Source of the DNA: DATFQI01 sp963816955
GTDB lineage: Bacteria > Actinomycetota > Thermoleophilia > Solirubrobacterales > Solirubrobacteraceae
DNA length: 64,000 nucleotides
Direction of reading: 5' to 3'
Assembly: GCA_963816955.1 (NCBI GenBank)
Contig: CAWFME010000005.1
Location: 806,001 to 870,000, forward strand
The notes under the pieces were generated by a model. The model was given only the letters and a program-made list of their open reading frames with translations. It was not told the origin of the DNA and ran no database searches. This document shows, in pieces, positions 29,749 through 38,972 of this stretch (position 1 is its first letter; every line of letters starts with the position of its first letter). The position numbers and the translations under genes are program-made.

Positions 29749-30600
29749 CTACGCGGGGACCGCGGCGCGGGCCCGCGGGTCCCAGGCCCAGCCGGGCTGC
29801 CCCGGGACGAGGTGGACGCCGCCGATCCAGTGGTCGTGCGCGGGGCGCTCCGCGCGGCCGGCGAGCACGGCCTCGCCCTCGGAGCTGATGCGCCAGGCGC
29901 CGTCGTCGTCGCCCACGACGAGCGGGGCGAGCGCGCCCGCGACGGACCACAACGTGGCGTCGCCGAGCCACGGCGGCTGCTCGCGCTCGCCGACGCGGAG
30001 GAACAGCTCGGCGCCGGTCAGCGGGCCGGCGGCGAGCGCCTCCAGCACCTCGCGCTCGAGGCGGCTCAGGCCGCTGCCGGTCTCGGGCAGCTCCTCGAGC
30101 AGCCGGTCCATGAACGGATGCTCGGCCCAGCCGCGCGGGTCCGGCGACCGCAGTGCGGCGAAGGCGCGCCCGTCCGGCGCCGTGGCCGCCCGCTCCGCGT
30201 AAGCGGTCTCGAGCCCGCCCGCGCGGTCGTGCGGCATGACGACCCGGGTCACCGGGCCGGCGCGGCCCTGGAGCCGGTCGCCGATCTGGGCGAGCTGGAG
30301 CGCGTCGTAGAGGTCCTCCTCGAACCACAGGACCACCTCGCCTTCGGCGGGGTGGGCGGCGAGCCGTGCGTCGCGGTCGAGCAGCGCCAGCAGCGCCTCC
30401 GCCTCGCCGGCCCAGCCGCGCGCGGCTACGTGCGCGGCACGCACCCGAGCGAGCGCCTCGGCGCCGAGTCCGTCCGGGAGCGGCCCGTCGTGCAGCGCGT
30501 CGCGCCACGGCAGGACGGCCTCCGGAGCCACGCCGGCGGCGAGCGCGACGTCGAACACGGCCGCATCGCCGTTCGTCACGTTTAACGCCGGGACGTCCAC
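29749..30600 (-). CDS. DUF1835 domain protein
   Basis: 283 residues. The N-terminus has the DUF1835 signature (LNVTNGDAAV, LPWRDALHDGPLP, VVLWFEEDLYDALQLAQI). The C-terminal part is winged-helix-like (SRLEREVLEALAAGPLTGAELF). TAGGAT lies 6 bases before the GTG start. Biochemical role unknown; DUF1835 proteins are thought of as possible regulators. Confidence 0.8.
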   Translation of the reverse strand: MDVPALNVTNGDAAVFDVALAAGVAPEAVLPWRDALHDGPLPDGLGAEALARVRAAHVAARGWAGEAEALLALLDRDARLAAHPAEGEVVLWFEEDLYDALQLAQIGDRLQGRAGPVTRVVMPHDRAGGLETAYAERAATAPDGRAFAALRSPDPRGWAEHPFMDRLLEELPETGSGLSRLEREVLEALAAGPLTGAELFLRVGEREQPPWLGDATLWSVAGALAPLVVGDDDGAWRISSEGEAVLAGRAERPAHDHWIGGVHLVPGQPGWAWDPRARAAVPA

Positions 30601-30742
30601 CTGCCGATCCTATGGGCGAGCCCGGAGGCACCGCTTTTCGCGGAGCACGCGGAACGACCCGGGGGATCTTCCTACCTCAATGGTCAGTCCTCCGGGAAAT
30701 AGTCACCGCTCCCCCCAGGGCCGTCGTTACATTGCCCGCTCC

Positions 30743-32488
30743 ATGCGCGCGCGCCTGATCGCCTTCACGATCGCGGCCGTGCTGCTGCCGGCGGCGCCGG
30801 CCGCGGCCGGCGACCCGATCATGCCCCTCTCGCAGGTCCGCTCCGGCATGCAGTGCGAGGGCTACACGGTCGTGCACGGGACGGAGATCTCCTCGTTCGA
30901 CGTCGAGATCCTCGAGGTCGTCGACGGCGACGCGAGCGGCCAGGGCCCGCGCCTGCTCGTGCGCGTCTCCGGCCCCGCGGTCGACCGCACCGGCGTCGGG
31001 CCCGGCTTCTCCGGCTCGCCGATCTACTGCCGCGACGAGCAGGGCACATCGCGCAACGCCGGCGCGATCTCCGAGTCGCTCGGGGAGTACGGGGGCGACG
31101 TCGTGCTGGCCACGCCGATCGAGGCGATCCTCGGCGCGCCGACCGACGCGCCCGCGAGCCGGGGCGAGCCCGCGTCGGCGAGCCGCAAGCGCCGGCAGAA
31201 GGCGCTGCTCGCCCGCGCCCGGCCGCTCGCCACCCCGCTGACCGTCTCCGGCGTGAGCACCGCCATGGGCCGCGCGCTCGAGCGCGCCGGCCGCCGCGCG
31301 GGCCGCCAGGTGATCGCAGCGCCCGCCGGCCCGCTCGGCTCCTTCCCGCCCCAGCCGATGCGCCCGGGCGCCTCCGTCGGCGTCTCCTACTCGATGGGCG
31401 ACATCCAGGTCGGCGCGATCGGGACCGTCGCCTACACCGACGAGGACCGCGTGTGGGCCTTCGGTCATCCGTTCGAGAACGCCGGCGCCCGGCGGCTGCT
31501 CCTCCAGGACGCCTACGTCTACCGCGTGATCGACAACCCGGTCGCGATCCCCGGCGCGGCCACGACGTACAAGTACGCCTCGCTCGGGCACACGCTCGGG
31601 ACGATCACCAACGACGAGCGCGACGCCGTCGCCGGCCGCACCGGCGCGCTGCCGCCGACGGTCCCGATCCGAGTGTTCGCCAACGACCTCGACACGGGCC
31701 GCAGCCTCGTGAGCGGCATCCGCGCCGCCGACGAGAGCCGGATCGGACTGCCCGAGGGCGCCTCCCCGCTGGCCTTCGTCGGGCCGCTCGCCGTGACGGA
31801 GGCCGCCTCCTCGCTGCTGCGCAGCGCTCCCGGCCGCCTGACCGCCGACGTCTGCGTGCAGCTCTCGATCGGCGGCCTCTCCCGCCCTGCCCGCTTCTGC
31901 AACCGCTACGTCTCCGCCTTCCCCGCCGACGAGGACTTCGTCGGGACGGCGAACACGGTCGCCGCGCGCGCGTCCCAGGACGTCTTCGACGCGCTCGCGC
32001 GGATCGACGACTACCAGGGCACGCCGCCTGAGATCGGCGAGCTCGCGGTTCGCATGGACCTGCGGCGCGGCGAGCAGCGCGCGTTCCTGCGCTCCGTCAA
32101 GCTGCCGCGGCGCGTGCGTCCCGGCCAGAAGGTCCGCGCACGCGTGACCCTTCGCCGCGTGCGCGGCGGGACGTTCCGGCGCTCGTACAGGATGCAGATC
32201 CCGGGCGGCATGCGGCGCGGCGTGCGCACGCTGCGCTTCACGGGCACCGACGTGGACATCGCCGACGACGGCCTGCTCGGCGCGATCATCTTCGACGGCG
32301 CCGACGACGGCGCCGGCGACCCCGGTCCGCGCAACCTGCGCGCGCTCGCCAAGCGCATCCGCGCGATCCGCCGCTATGACGGTGTGCGCGTGCGCACCGG
32401 CGCCGGCCGCAAGCGCGCGTTCCGCGACCCGCGCCTGCGGATCTCGGGCCGCGCCACGGCGACCGTGCGCGTCGTCCGCCGCCGCTAG
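30743..32488 (+). CDS. Secreted SpoIVB-like (S55) peptidase-domain protein
   Basis: 581 residues. Signal peptide (MRARLIAFTIAAVLLPAAP). The putative catalytic Ser motif GPGFSGSPIYC is at about residues 87-97 and a His motif VWAFGHPFE at about 242. In SpoIVB the His precedes the Ser, so the order here is reversed. It also contains LLLQDAYVYRVI and GHTLGTITND segments, and a basic C-terminal domain of about 130 residues. ATG 30743 is chosen since MRARL gives a clean signal peptide and TACATT lies 9 bases upstream; an ATG at 30680 would hide it. No sporulation context. Role and activity unproven. Confidence 0.8.
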   Translation: MRARLIAFTIAAVLLPAAPAAAGDPIMPLSQVRSGMQCEGYTVVHGTEISSFDVEILEVVDGDASGQGPRLLVRVSGPAVDRTGVGPGFSGSPIYCRDEQGTSRNAGAISESLGEYGGDVVLATPIEAILGAPTDAPASRGEPASASRKRRQKALLARARPLATPLTVSGVSTAMGRALERAGRRAGRQVIAAPAGPLGSFPPQPMRPGASVGVSYSMGDIQVGAIGTVAYTDEDRVWAFGHPFENAGARRLLLQDAYVYRVIDNPVAIPGAATTYKYASLGHTLGTITNDERDAVAGRTGALPPTVPIRVFANDLDTGRSLVSGIRAADESRIGLPEGASPLAFVGPLAVTEAASSLLRSAPGRLTADVCVQLSIGGLSRPARFCNRYVSAFPADEDFVGTANTVAARASQDVFDALARIDDYQGTPPEIGELAVRMDLRRGEQRAFLRSVKLPRRVRPGQKVRARVTLRRVRGGTFRRSYRMQIPGGMRRGVRTLRFTGTDVDIADDGLLGAIIFDGADDGAGDPGPRNLRALAKRIRAIRRYDGVRVRTGAGRKRAFRDPRLRISGRATATVRVVRRR

Positions 32489-32910
32489 CCGTCCACCCAG
32501 CGGAAGAACGAGAGCAGGTTCCCGTCGCAGTCGAGCGTCGCGAACTCGCGCGTCCCGAAGTCCGTGTCGTCGACGCCGTCGCGCGACACCGGGTGCAGCA
32601 CCTCCGCCGCCGAGAGCTCTGCGTAGAGCCCGTCGACGTCCTCGACCTCGATCCGCGCGCTCGCCGTCCCCGCGATGAACGACTCCGCGCCCGAGCAGAC
32701 CGGCCGCTCGGCGAGATCCGCCCGGGACCGCCATTCCTCGTCGCCCGCCTCCCATAGGTGAAGCACCGCCGCGTCGCGCCCCAGGACCGCGAACCCGCCG
32801 TCCCGATGGAGCACCCCGAACCCCAACCGCTCCCGGTAGAACGCCACCGCCACACCCATCTCGCGCACGGGAAGCGCCGGGATCGTCCGGTGCATTCCGG
32901 CCTCGGCCAT
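32485..32910 (-). CDS. VOC-family (glyoxalase/bleomycin-resistance fold) protein
   Basis: 141 residues. Two beta-alpha-beta-beta-beta modules: IPALPVREMGVAVAFYRERL at the N-terminus and FATLDCDGNLLSFFRW at the C-terminus. Related members bind bleomycin-type drugs or metals, but the substrate is not predictable. The start ATG is 32908-32910, shortly after the HNH gene stop. Convergent with the S55 gene with a 4-base overlap. Confidence 0.85.
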   Translation of the reverse strand: MAEAGMHRTIPALPVREMGVAVAFYRERLGFGVLHRDGGFAVLGRDAAVLHLWEAGDEEWRSRADLAERPVCSGAESFIAGTASARIEVEDVDGLYAELSAAEVLHPVSRDGVDDTDFGTREFATLDCDGNLLSFFRWVDG

Positions 32911-32927
32911 CGCCGCAGTCTCCCGAT

Positions 32928-33674
32928 TCAACCGGCGCGAGGCAACGGCGTCGCGACCAGCTCCCGCTCGTAGGCCCGCAGCCACTTCCGGATCGCGTTG
33001 TCCGACACGCCGTACCTGCGCCCGACCGCCCGATAGCTCGAAGCCGCGATCTCGCGGAGCAGCACCTCGTAGGGCGGTCGCTCGACCGTCCGAGCGGCGA
33101 GCTGGGCCCGCCGGCTCGCTTCCGACCGGCCGCCGCACGAGTGCGAGCAATACCGCTGTTCGCGACCCCCTGGCCGGAAGTTCGCGCCACAGCCTGCGCA
33201 CAAGCGATTCATATTCACGTTCCTGCCGCAGTGAGTGTCGAGCGTCGCCGCGCAGTTGGGACACACGATCTGCAGGTTCTCGAGTCGGTTGTCGGTCGCG
33301 ACGCCGTTGATGTGGTCGAGGATCAGCGCCATCCGCCGCCCCCGCCACTCCTCGCCTTGATCGCACAGCTCGCAGCGGCGTGCCTTAGGCCCGGTCGCGT
33401 ACAGCCGTTGCTTCAGGAGCCCGCGCGAGTATGACGAAGACGCAACGAGAACCTGGCTGAGAGGAATCGGCGACCGTCGTAGCTGTGCGACGCGAACCGC
33501 ATGGGGATCGAAGTGATCCGTGGAGATGTCCCAGAGCGCAACGTACTTCCGCAGCGTCCCGTGGTTGCCGCCAGCAGCACGTAGCGCGAGCCGCCGGAGC
33601 GTCTCCGCGAACGTCGTGGATGCGGCTACCGCCTCACGGAGATCTGCCTCGGTGAATCTCGGCCGGTTCGACAC
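32928..33674 (-). CDS. HNH endonuclease with N- and C-terminal DNA-binding segments
   Basis: 248 residues. An N-terminal helical region (TTFAETLRRLALRAAGGNHG) precedes the HNH module: CELC, LDHINGVATDNRLENLQ and CPNC, with the metal His in DHINGV. A second zinc finger (CAGCG, YCSHSC) and a C-terminal HTH (YRAVGRRYGVSDNAIRKWL) follow. This arrangement is seen in freestanding homing-type HNH nucleases. Base composition is low for the window (two lines count to 58% and 62% GC against 83% in a glmU line), suggesting recent arrival. It lies 40 bases from the 3' end of tRNA-Gln. Confidence 0.87.
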   Translation of the reverse strand: MSNRPRFTEADLREAVAASTTFAETLRRLALRAAGGNHGTLRKYVALWDISTDHFDPHAVRVAQLRRSPIPLSQVLVASSSYSRGLLKQRLYATGPKARRCELCDQGEEWRGRRMALILDHINGVATDNRLENLQIVCPNCAATLDTHCGRNVNMNRLCAGCGANFRPGGREQRYCSHSCGGRSEASRRAQLAARTVERPPYEVLLREIAASSYRAVGRRYGVSDNAIRKWLRAYERELVATPLPRAG

Positions 33675-33713
33675 GAACAGATGTTCGCATCGACGTCGGA
33701 CGGCCCGGAAGAG

Positions 33714-33787
33714 CTGGGGAGCCCGGACTTGAACCGGGACCTCACGCCTCCAAAGGGCGGCGGGCTACCGAATTACACCACTCCCCA
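33714..33787 (-). tRNA. tRNA-Gln(UUG)
   Basis: 74 nt. Acceptor stem TGGGGAG/CTCCCCA with G discriminator, D arm, anticodon loop CTTTGGA (UUG, reading CAA), and T arm CCCGG-TTCAAGT-CCGGG. CCA is not encoded. A TAGTAT box lies 18 bases upstream of the 5' end, on the minus strand at 33811-33806. Confidence 0.9.
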
Positions 33788-33809
33788 AGGAGCTTGCGTT
33801 CGCCGATAC

Positions 33810-33815
33810 TACGAT
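33810..33815 (+). promoter_or_regulatory. -10 box for glmU
   Basis: TACGAT, 6 bases before the GTG at 33822. It nearly overlaps the -10 of the divergent tRNA-Gln (33806-33811, minus strand). Confidence 0.45.
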
Positions 33816-33821
33816 GCGCGG

Positions 33822-35201
33822 GTGCCTGCTCCCACCGTCGTCATCCTCGCTGCAGGAGAGGGGACGCGGATGCGTTCCTCCCTGCCGAAGGTCCTCCATC
33901 CGCTTTGCGGGCGCCCGCTGATCGCGTGGCCGATCCAGGCCGCCCGGGAGGCCGGGGCGGGCAAGGTCGTCGTCGTCGACGGGCCGCAGCGGCGGCTCGC
34001 CGACCATCTGCCCGAGGACGTGACCGTCGCCGTCCAGCGCCAGCCGCGCGGGACGGGGGATGCGGTCGCCGCGGCCGCCGGCGAGATCGACGACGGCGCC
34101 ACCGTCGTGGTCACGATGGGCGACGTGCCGCTCGTGGACGTGGAGACGCTCGAGGGGCTCGTGGAGGCGCACGAGAGCTCCGGCGCCGCCGCCACGATGC
34201 TGACCGCCGAGCTCGAGGATCCCGCGGGCTACGGGCGTGTGGTGCGTGACGCGGAGGGCCAGGTCGAGCGGGTGGTGGAGACCAAGGCGGCCGGCGACGC
34301 GTCGGAGGCCGAGTTGGCGATCCGCGAGGTCAACACGGGCATCTTCGCCTTCGACGGCGACGCGCTGAAGCAGGCGCTCGCGCGGCTGGAGTCCGGCAAC
34401 GCCCAGGGCGAGCTCTACCTCCCCGACGTGCTGCCGCGGATGAAGGAGGCGGGCCACGACGTCGGCGCGCACGTGGCAAAGAACGCCGACGTCACGCTCG
34501 GCATCAACGACCGCGTCGATCTCGCCCGCGTGCGGGCGATCGCGCAGCGCCGCATCAACGAGGAACACATGCGCGCGGGCGTGACGCTCGTCGACCCGCC
34601 GAGCGCCCACATCGACGCCGGCGTGACGATCGGCGCCGACACCGTGGTCGAGCCCGACTGCGTGATCCGCGGCGCGACCACCATCGGCGAGGGCGTGACG
34701 ATCGGCGCGTTCAGCCAGCTGATCGACGCGGAGATCGGCGACGGCGCCACCGTCCTGCGCGCCCACGTGCAGGGCGCGCGCGTGCACGCCAAGGCGACGG
34801 TCGGCCCGTTCGCCTACCTGCGCCCGGACGCCGTGCTCGAGGAGGGCGCCAAGGCCGGCACCTTCGTGGAGATCAAGAACTCGACGATCGGCGCGGGCAG
34901 CAAGGTGCCGCACCTGTCCTACATCGGCGACGCCGACGTCGGCGAGGGCACCAACCTCGGCGCCAGCACGATCACCTCCAACTACGACGGGCGCAAGAAG
35001 CACCGCACCACGATCGGCGACCGCGTGCGCACCAGCGTGGACACCACGTTCGTCGCCCCGGTCACCGTCGGCGACGACGCCTACACGGGCGCCGGGAGCG
35101 TCATCACCGACGACGTCCCGCCCGGCGCGCTGGCCATCGCGCGCCCGCGCCAGACGAACATCGAGGGCTACGCGGAGCGCGTTTCGCGGAGGGAGCGATG
35201 A
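33822..35201 (+). CDS. glmU: Bifunctional UDP-GlcNAc pyrophosphorylase / GlcN-1-P acetyltransferase
   Basis: 459 residues, full length. The N-terminal nucleotidyltransferase shows LAAGEGTRM and LPKVLHPLCGRP plus the metal Asp in TMGDVPLV. The C-terminal left-handed beta helix begins about residue 250 with hexapeptide repeats and contains NYDGRKKHRTTIGD of the acetyltransferase site. Makes UDP-GlcNAc for peptidoglycan. The GTG start is fixed by the -10 box. The stop overlaps the prs start (ATGA). Confidence 0.95.
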   Translation: MPAPTVVILAAGEGTRMRSSLPKVLHPLCGRPLIAWPIQAAREAGAGKVVVVDGPQRRLADHLPEDVTVAVQRQPRGTGDAVAAAAGEIDDGATVVVTMGDVPLVDVETLEGLVEAHESSGAAATMLTAELEDPAGYGRVVRDAEGQVERVVETKAAGDASEAELAIREVNTGIFAFDGDALKQALARLESGNAQGELYLPDVLPRMKEAGHDVGAHVAKNADVTLGINDRVDLARVRAIAQRRINEEHMRAGVTLVDPPSAHIDAGVTIGADTVVEPDCVIRGATTIGEGVTIGAFSQLIDAEIGDGATVLRAHVQGARVHAKATVGPFAYLRPDAVLEEGAKAGTFVEIKNSTIGAGSKVPHLSYIGDADVGEGTNLGASTITSNYDGRKKHRTTIGDRVRTSVDTTFVAPVTVGDDAYTGAGSVITDDVPPGALAIARPRQTNIEGYAERVSRRER

Positions 35202-36265
35202 GCGCGGCGACGCTGTCCCCCGCGCGTCGTACACTCCGCAACAAGGTGAGCGAGCTGACCCGCCCCGCCCCGAGCACCTCGCTCGAGCTCGAGTACAACA
35301 AGCGGCTCATGGTCGTCGCGGGCCGTGCGAACCCCGAGCTCGCGCACCGGATCGCCTCCAAGCTCGGCGTCGACCTCGGCGCCGTCACGCTCAAGACCTT
35401 CTCCAACGGCGAGGTCTACTGCCGCTACGACGAGTCGATGCGCGGCGCCGACGTCTTCATCGTCCAGCCGACCTGCGGCAACCCGCACACGGGCGTCAGC
35501 GCCAACGACGCGCTGATGGAGCTGCTGCTGATGATCGACGCGGCGGTCGGCGCCTCCGCCCACCGCGTGATCGCCGTGACGCCGTGGTACGGCTACTCGC
35601 GCCAGGACAAGAAGTCGATGGGCCGGGAGCCGATCTCCTCGCGCCTCGTCGCCCGCGCGCTCGAGGTCGCCGGCGCCGACCGCGTGCTCACGATGGACCT
35701 CCACGCGGGCCAGATCCAGGGCTTCTTCCAGAAGCCCGTGGACCACATGACCGCCATGTCGATGCTCACGCAGTACGTGCGCGACCTCAACCGGGAGGAC
35801 CTCGTGGTCGTCTCGCCGGACGTCGGCCGCGTGAAGCTCGCGAAGAAGTTCGCGGAGAAGGTCGGCGCCGAGCTGGCGATCCTCAACAAGGAGCGCCCCG
35901 CCCACCAGGTCGCCGAGATCGCCTACGTGATCGGCGACGTCAAGGGCCGCAACGCCGTGATCGTCGACGACATGATCGACACCGCGGGCACGCTGCGCGC
36001 CGCCGCGGAGACCGTGATGGACGAGGGCGCCAGGAGCGTGATCGCCGCCGCGACCCACCCCGTCCTCTCGGGCAACGCGTTCGAGAACCTCGCCGCCTCG
36101 CCGTTCGAGCAGATCGTCGTCACGGACACGATCCCGCTGCGCGAAGGCGCGCCGGACAACATCAAGGTGCTGTCCGTCGCCGACCTGCTGACGGACACGA
36201 TCCGCCGGATCTTCACCGACGACTCGGTCTCCGAGGTCTTCGGCGGCGAGAACCAGCTGTTCTGA
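35198..36265 (+). CDS. prs: Ribose-phosphate pyrophosphokinase
   Basis: 355 residues. Makes PRPP from ribose-5-phosphate and ATP for nucleotide, His and Trp synthesis. Conserved elements: FSNGEVYCRYDESMRG, PWYGYSRQDKKSMGREPIS (flexible loop and ATP site), DLHAGQIQGFF, and the PRPP loop VIVDDMIDTAGTL. The N-terminus is about 30 residues longer than the family minimum. Translationally coupled to glmU. Confidence 0.96.
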   Translation: MSAATLSPARRTLRNKVSELTRPAPSTSLELEYNKRLMVVAGRANPELAHRIASKLGVDLGAVTLKTFSNGEVYCRYDESMRGADVFIVQPTCGNPHTGVSANDALMELLLMIDAAVGASAHRVIAVTPWYGYSRQDKKSMGREPISSRLVARALEVAGADRVLTMDLHAGQIQGFFQKPVDHMTAMSMLTQYVRDLNREDLVVVSPDVGRVKLAKKFAEKVGAELAILNKERPAHQVAEIAYVIGDVKGRNAVIVDDMIDTAGTLRAAAETVMDEGARSVIAAATHPVLSGNAFENLAASPFEQIVVTDTIPLREGAPDNIKVLSVADLLTDTIRRIFTDDSVSEVFGGENQLF

Positions 36266-36267
36266 GC

Positions 36268-37554
36268 GTGCGCGCCGCCGTCGTCCTCGTCGTCGCCGCG
36301 CTGGCGGCGCCGGCCACTGCCTCGGCCGCCCCGCCGTGGTCGCCGCCGCGGCCCGCGGAGGGCGTCGGCGGGGGCGACCGCCTGCTCACCACCGCCGGCG
36401 GTGGCCGGATCCTCGTCGGGGTCGTGCCCGAGCGCTCGCCCGCGACGCAGACCGTGCTCGCCACGCTCGGCCCCGACGGCGCCGAGACGGGCCGGCAGCG
36501 GGTCCGCATCGAGCACGCACGGACCACGGTCGCCGGCGACCGGATCGTGGTGGCCGGCTCGCGGCCCGCGGGGACCACCCGCCGCGCGGAGCGTGCGCCC
36601 GTGCTGGTCGCGATCGGGCCGGCCGGCGCCGTCGGCGCGCCCCGGGCGCTGCCCGGCACGCGCGGCCAGTCGGTCTCCAGCCTCGCCGCCCGTGGCGGCG
36701 CCGTGGCGGTGGTCACGGCCACGATGTACGACCGCGGCGCGCCGACCCGCACGCTCTGGACGCGGCGAGGAGGCCGCGCGTTCCGGCGCGTCATCACGTT
36801 CCGGCCCGGCGAGTTCGCGCGCGAGACGGCGGTGGCGATCGGGCCGCGCGGCGACGTGCTGCTCGTGTGGCAGGAGCGCAGGGCGATCCGCGCCCGCCAC
36901 TTCAGCCCGAGCGGGCGCCGCGGTCCCCTGCGGACGCTCGGCCGCGGCGTCCAGTCGGCGCTGCAGGCGAACCTCGCGTCGGGGCGGATGGAGGTGGCCT
37001 GGATGTCGCAGCGCGTCGGCGAGGGCGACGCCCACACGCCTGCGCGGATCGCCTACGTCAGCGCCCCGCGCGGCGGCCGCTTCGGGCGCCCGCGGACCGT
37101 CGGCGGCTCCTCGCTCCTCGGCACCGGCAACTACGTCATGCGGCCCGGCGTGCGGCTGATGCCCGCGGGCGGCAAGTCGTCCGTGCTCGCCTGGACCGAC
37201 TACGACGGCGAGCACTTCCGCGTGCTCACCGCCGACGTGGGGGCCGGCGTCATCGGCGCGGCGCAGACCGTCTCGACTCCCGGCGACGACGCCGTGCTCG
37301 CCGATCTCGCAGTGTCCCCGCAGGGCGCGGTCGTCAACTGGTTCACCGGCACGCGCGGCAACGACCCCAGCGGCCCGCGCCACGTCGCGGCCGCGTTCCG
37401 CGGGCCCGGGGAGACGGAGTTCGGCGCGCCGGAGCGCGTGAGCGACGCGGAGGCGCTGGACCCGGGCTCCGTGGCGATCGACGCCGCCGGCCGGCCGTTC
37501 GCCGCGTGGACGAGGCTGGACGGCAGCGCCGCGGTCGCCGTGCGCGGCGGCTGA
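36268..37554 (+). CDS. Secreted protein, beta-propeller-like, unknown function
   Basis: 428 residues. Signal peptide (VRAAVVLVVAALAAPATASA). The rest is repetitive beta-strand sequence with motifs such as AIGPRGDVLLVWQ, VAWMSQR and AIDAAGRPFAAWTR spaced about 50-70 residues, which fits a six- or seven-bladed propeller. No catalytic signature. GTG start 3 bases after the prs stop, so it may be in the same transcript. First gene of the accessory insert between prs and rplY. Confidence 0.65.
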   Translation: MRAAVVLVVAALAAPATASAAPPWSPPRPAEGVGGGDRLLTTAGGGRILVGVVPERSPATQTVLATLGPDGAETGRQRVRIEHARTTVAGDRIVVAGSRPAGTTRRAERAPVLVAIGPAGAVGAPRALPGTRGQSVSSLAARGGAVAVVTATMYDRGAPTRTLWTRRGGRAFRRVITFRPGEFARETAVAIGPRGDVLLVWQERRAIRARHFSPSGRRGPLRTLGRGVQSALQANLASGRMEVAWMSQRVGEGDAHTPARIAYVSAPRGGRFGRPRTVGGSSLLGTGNYVMRPGVRLMPAGGKSSVLAWTDYDGEHFRVLTADVGAGVIGAAQTVSTPGDDAVLADLAVSPQGAVVNWFTGTRGNDPSGPRHVAAAFRGPGETEFGAPERVSDAEALDPGSVAIDAAGRPFAAWTRLDGSAAVAVRGG

Positions 37555-37556
37555 GC

Positions 37557-37865
37557 GTGTCGCAGGCCCAGCACCTGCAGGCGCTGCTCGGGCTGTCGGA
37601 CGAGGAGCTGCTGGCCGTGCTCGACGAGGACCCGCTGACCGTGCTCGCCGGCGAGCTCGAGCACAAGCCCGAGCTGCCGATCCTGCTCGACCTGCTCGCG
37701 GAGGCCGAGGAGCGGGCCGGGGCGCCCGTGCTGCGCCGCTGGGTGAGGGCGCAGGGGCCGGGCGGCCGCCCGCTCGACGCGCTGCTGGCGCGCGACTTCG
37801 GCGCGTTCGAGGACGCGCTGGCGACGCTCGCCGAGCGCGGGTTCGTGCTGCGCTCGGGCGGCTAG
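37557..37865 (+). CDS. Small helical protein of unknown function
   Basis: 102 residues. GTG start two bases after the previous stop. Acidic, helical, Leu-rich (LLGLSDEELLAVLDEDPL, then PELPILLDLLAEAEERAG), no membrane segment or cysteine. No family recognised. The reading frame is supported by composition and tight spacing only. Confidence 0.55.
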   Translation: MSQAQHLQALLGLSDEELLAVLDEDPLTVLAGELEHKPELPILLDLLAEAEERAGAPVLRRWVRAQGPGGRPLDALLARDFGAFEDALATLAERGFVLRSGG

Positions 37866-37874
37866 GAGCCTGAG

Positions 37875-38153
37875 CTACTCGTCGGGGTCCGGGCGCTTCT
37901 CGCCCGGCCACACGCCGGTGAGGTAGCTGAAGCCGACGGCCCCGTAGCGGTCGACGACCACGCGGGTCATCTTGAAGATCACGCCCTGGACGGCCGCCGC
38001 GCTGAGCAGCTTGCCCCAGGAGGTCTCCTGGGTGGTCGCCTTCGGCGGGTCCTCCTCGTCGATCTTCGTCCACACGAAGTTGAAGATCCGCTTGCCCAGC
38101 AGCCCGGCTGCGATGCCGAGGATGACCCCGAACGGCTTGTAGATCACGCCCAT
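37875..38153 (-). CDS. DUF4235 membrane-associated protein
   Basis: 92 residues. Has the DUF4235 pattern: IYKPFGVILGIAAGLLGKRI at the N-terminus, DEEDPPKATTQETSWGKLL in the middle and a second hydrophobic stretch ending LTGVWPGEKRP. Found mostly in actinobacteria, role unknown. TAGGCT lies 6 bases before the ATG. Confidence 0.85.
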   Translation of the reverse strand: MGVIYKPFGVILGIAAGLLGKRIFNFVWTKIDEEDPPKATTQETSWGKLLSAAAVQGVIFKMTRVVVDRYGAVGFSYLTGVWPGEKRPDPDE

Positions 38154-38248
38154 ACCGCGAGCCTACCCCCATCGGTGGTGCGTCGAATCGCCGCCGGATG
38201 GTGGAGAATGTGGGCGCTGAGGTCGACAATCCGTCCTAGGAGGACGCA

Positions 38249-38950
38249 ATGGACGATCACGCCGACGATCTGCTCAAACGGGCGCTCATCGACGCCGAGG
38301 CCTCGGCTGCGGTCGCCCTGCGGGTCCAGGGACTCCCCCTGTGCGACACGCTGACGGTCGTCTTCCACGGCCGGCGCGACCTCGGGACGATCCAGACCTA
38401 CGTCGCCCACGGCGGCCGCGGCGCCGGCTCCGCGGTGTCGGCCGGCGAGCTGCTGCGCGTTCCCTGCGACCTGGACCTCGGCGCCGCGGGCGACCGCGAC
38501 GAGGCGGAGGCGATGTACGCCGAGCAGGCCTCCGCGCTGCGCGACGCGCTCATGGGCGCCGACACCGTGCTGGACATCTGGCGCGAGCCGCTGGAGGAGG
38601 TCGCGGGCTCCCACGTCGAGGTCGACCGCCGGGTCCGGCTGGACGTCCGGCTGCCGGCGCACCGGCTGCTGCCGGCCGCGCTCGTCGCGCCCGAGCGGCG
38701 GATGGTCGTCGCCGCGGTCTGCGGCGCCCGCCCGCTGGCGGAGGGCCGCCCGCCGATGGGGATCGTCTGCGCCCAGCAGGACGTCGCGCGCGTGTACCCG
38801 CTGCCCGACGACCCCGAGCGCTGCCTGGAGGACTTCCTGACGGTCGCCGCCGACCATGCGCGCGACATGGCCGATCGCCTGGCGCGCCAGGAGACGTCCG
38901 TCGAGCGCTTCCTCGAGCTCTCGGGCGACGACTTCCCCGAGACGGGCTAG
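38249..38950 (+). CDS. Unknown cytoplasmic protein with strong ribosome binding site
   Basis: 233 residues. One of the few genes here with a good Shine-Dalgarno (AGGAGG, 6 bases before the ATG), unlike its leaderless neighbours. Mixed alpha/beta, no signal peptide. Features such as AHGGRGAGSAVSAGELLRVP and LPAHRLLPAALVAPERRM do not match a family I know. Ends acidic (LSGDDFPETG). Confidence 0.65.
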   Translation: MDDHADDLLKRALIDAEASAAVALRVQGLPLCDTLTVVFHGRRDLGTIQTYVAHGGRGAGSAVSAGELLRVPCDLDLGAAGDRDEAEAMYAEQASALRDALMGADTVLDIWREPLEEVAGSHVEVDRRVRLDVRLPAHRLLPAALVAPERRMVVAAVCGARPLAEGRPPMGIVCAQQDVARVYPLPDDPERCLEDFLTVAADHARDMADRLARQETSVERFLELSGDDFPETG

Positions 38951-38972
38951 TGCCCTCGTCACACTGTGCGGC

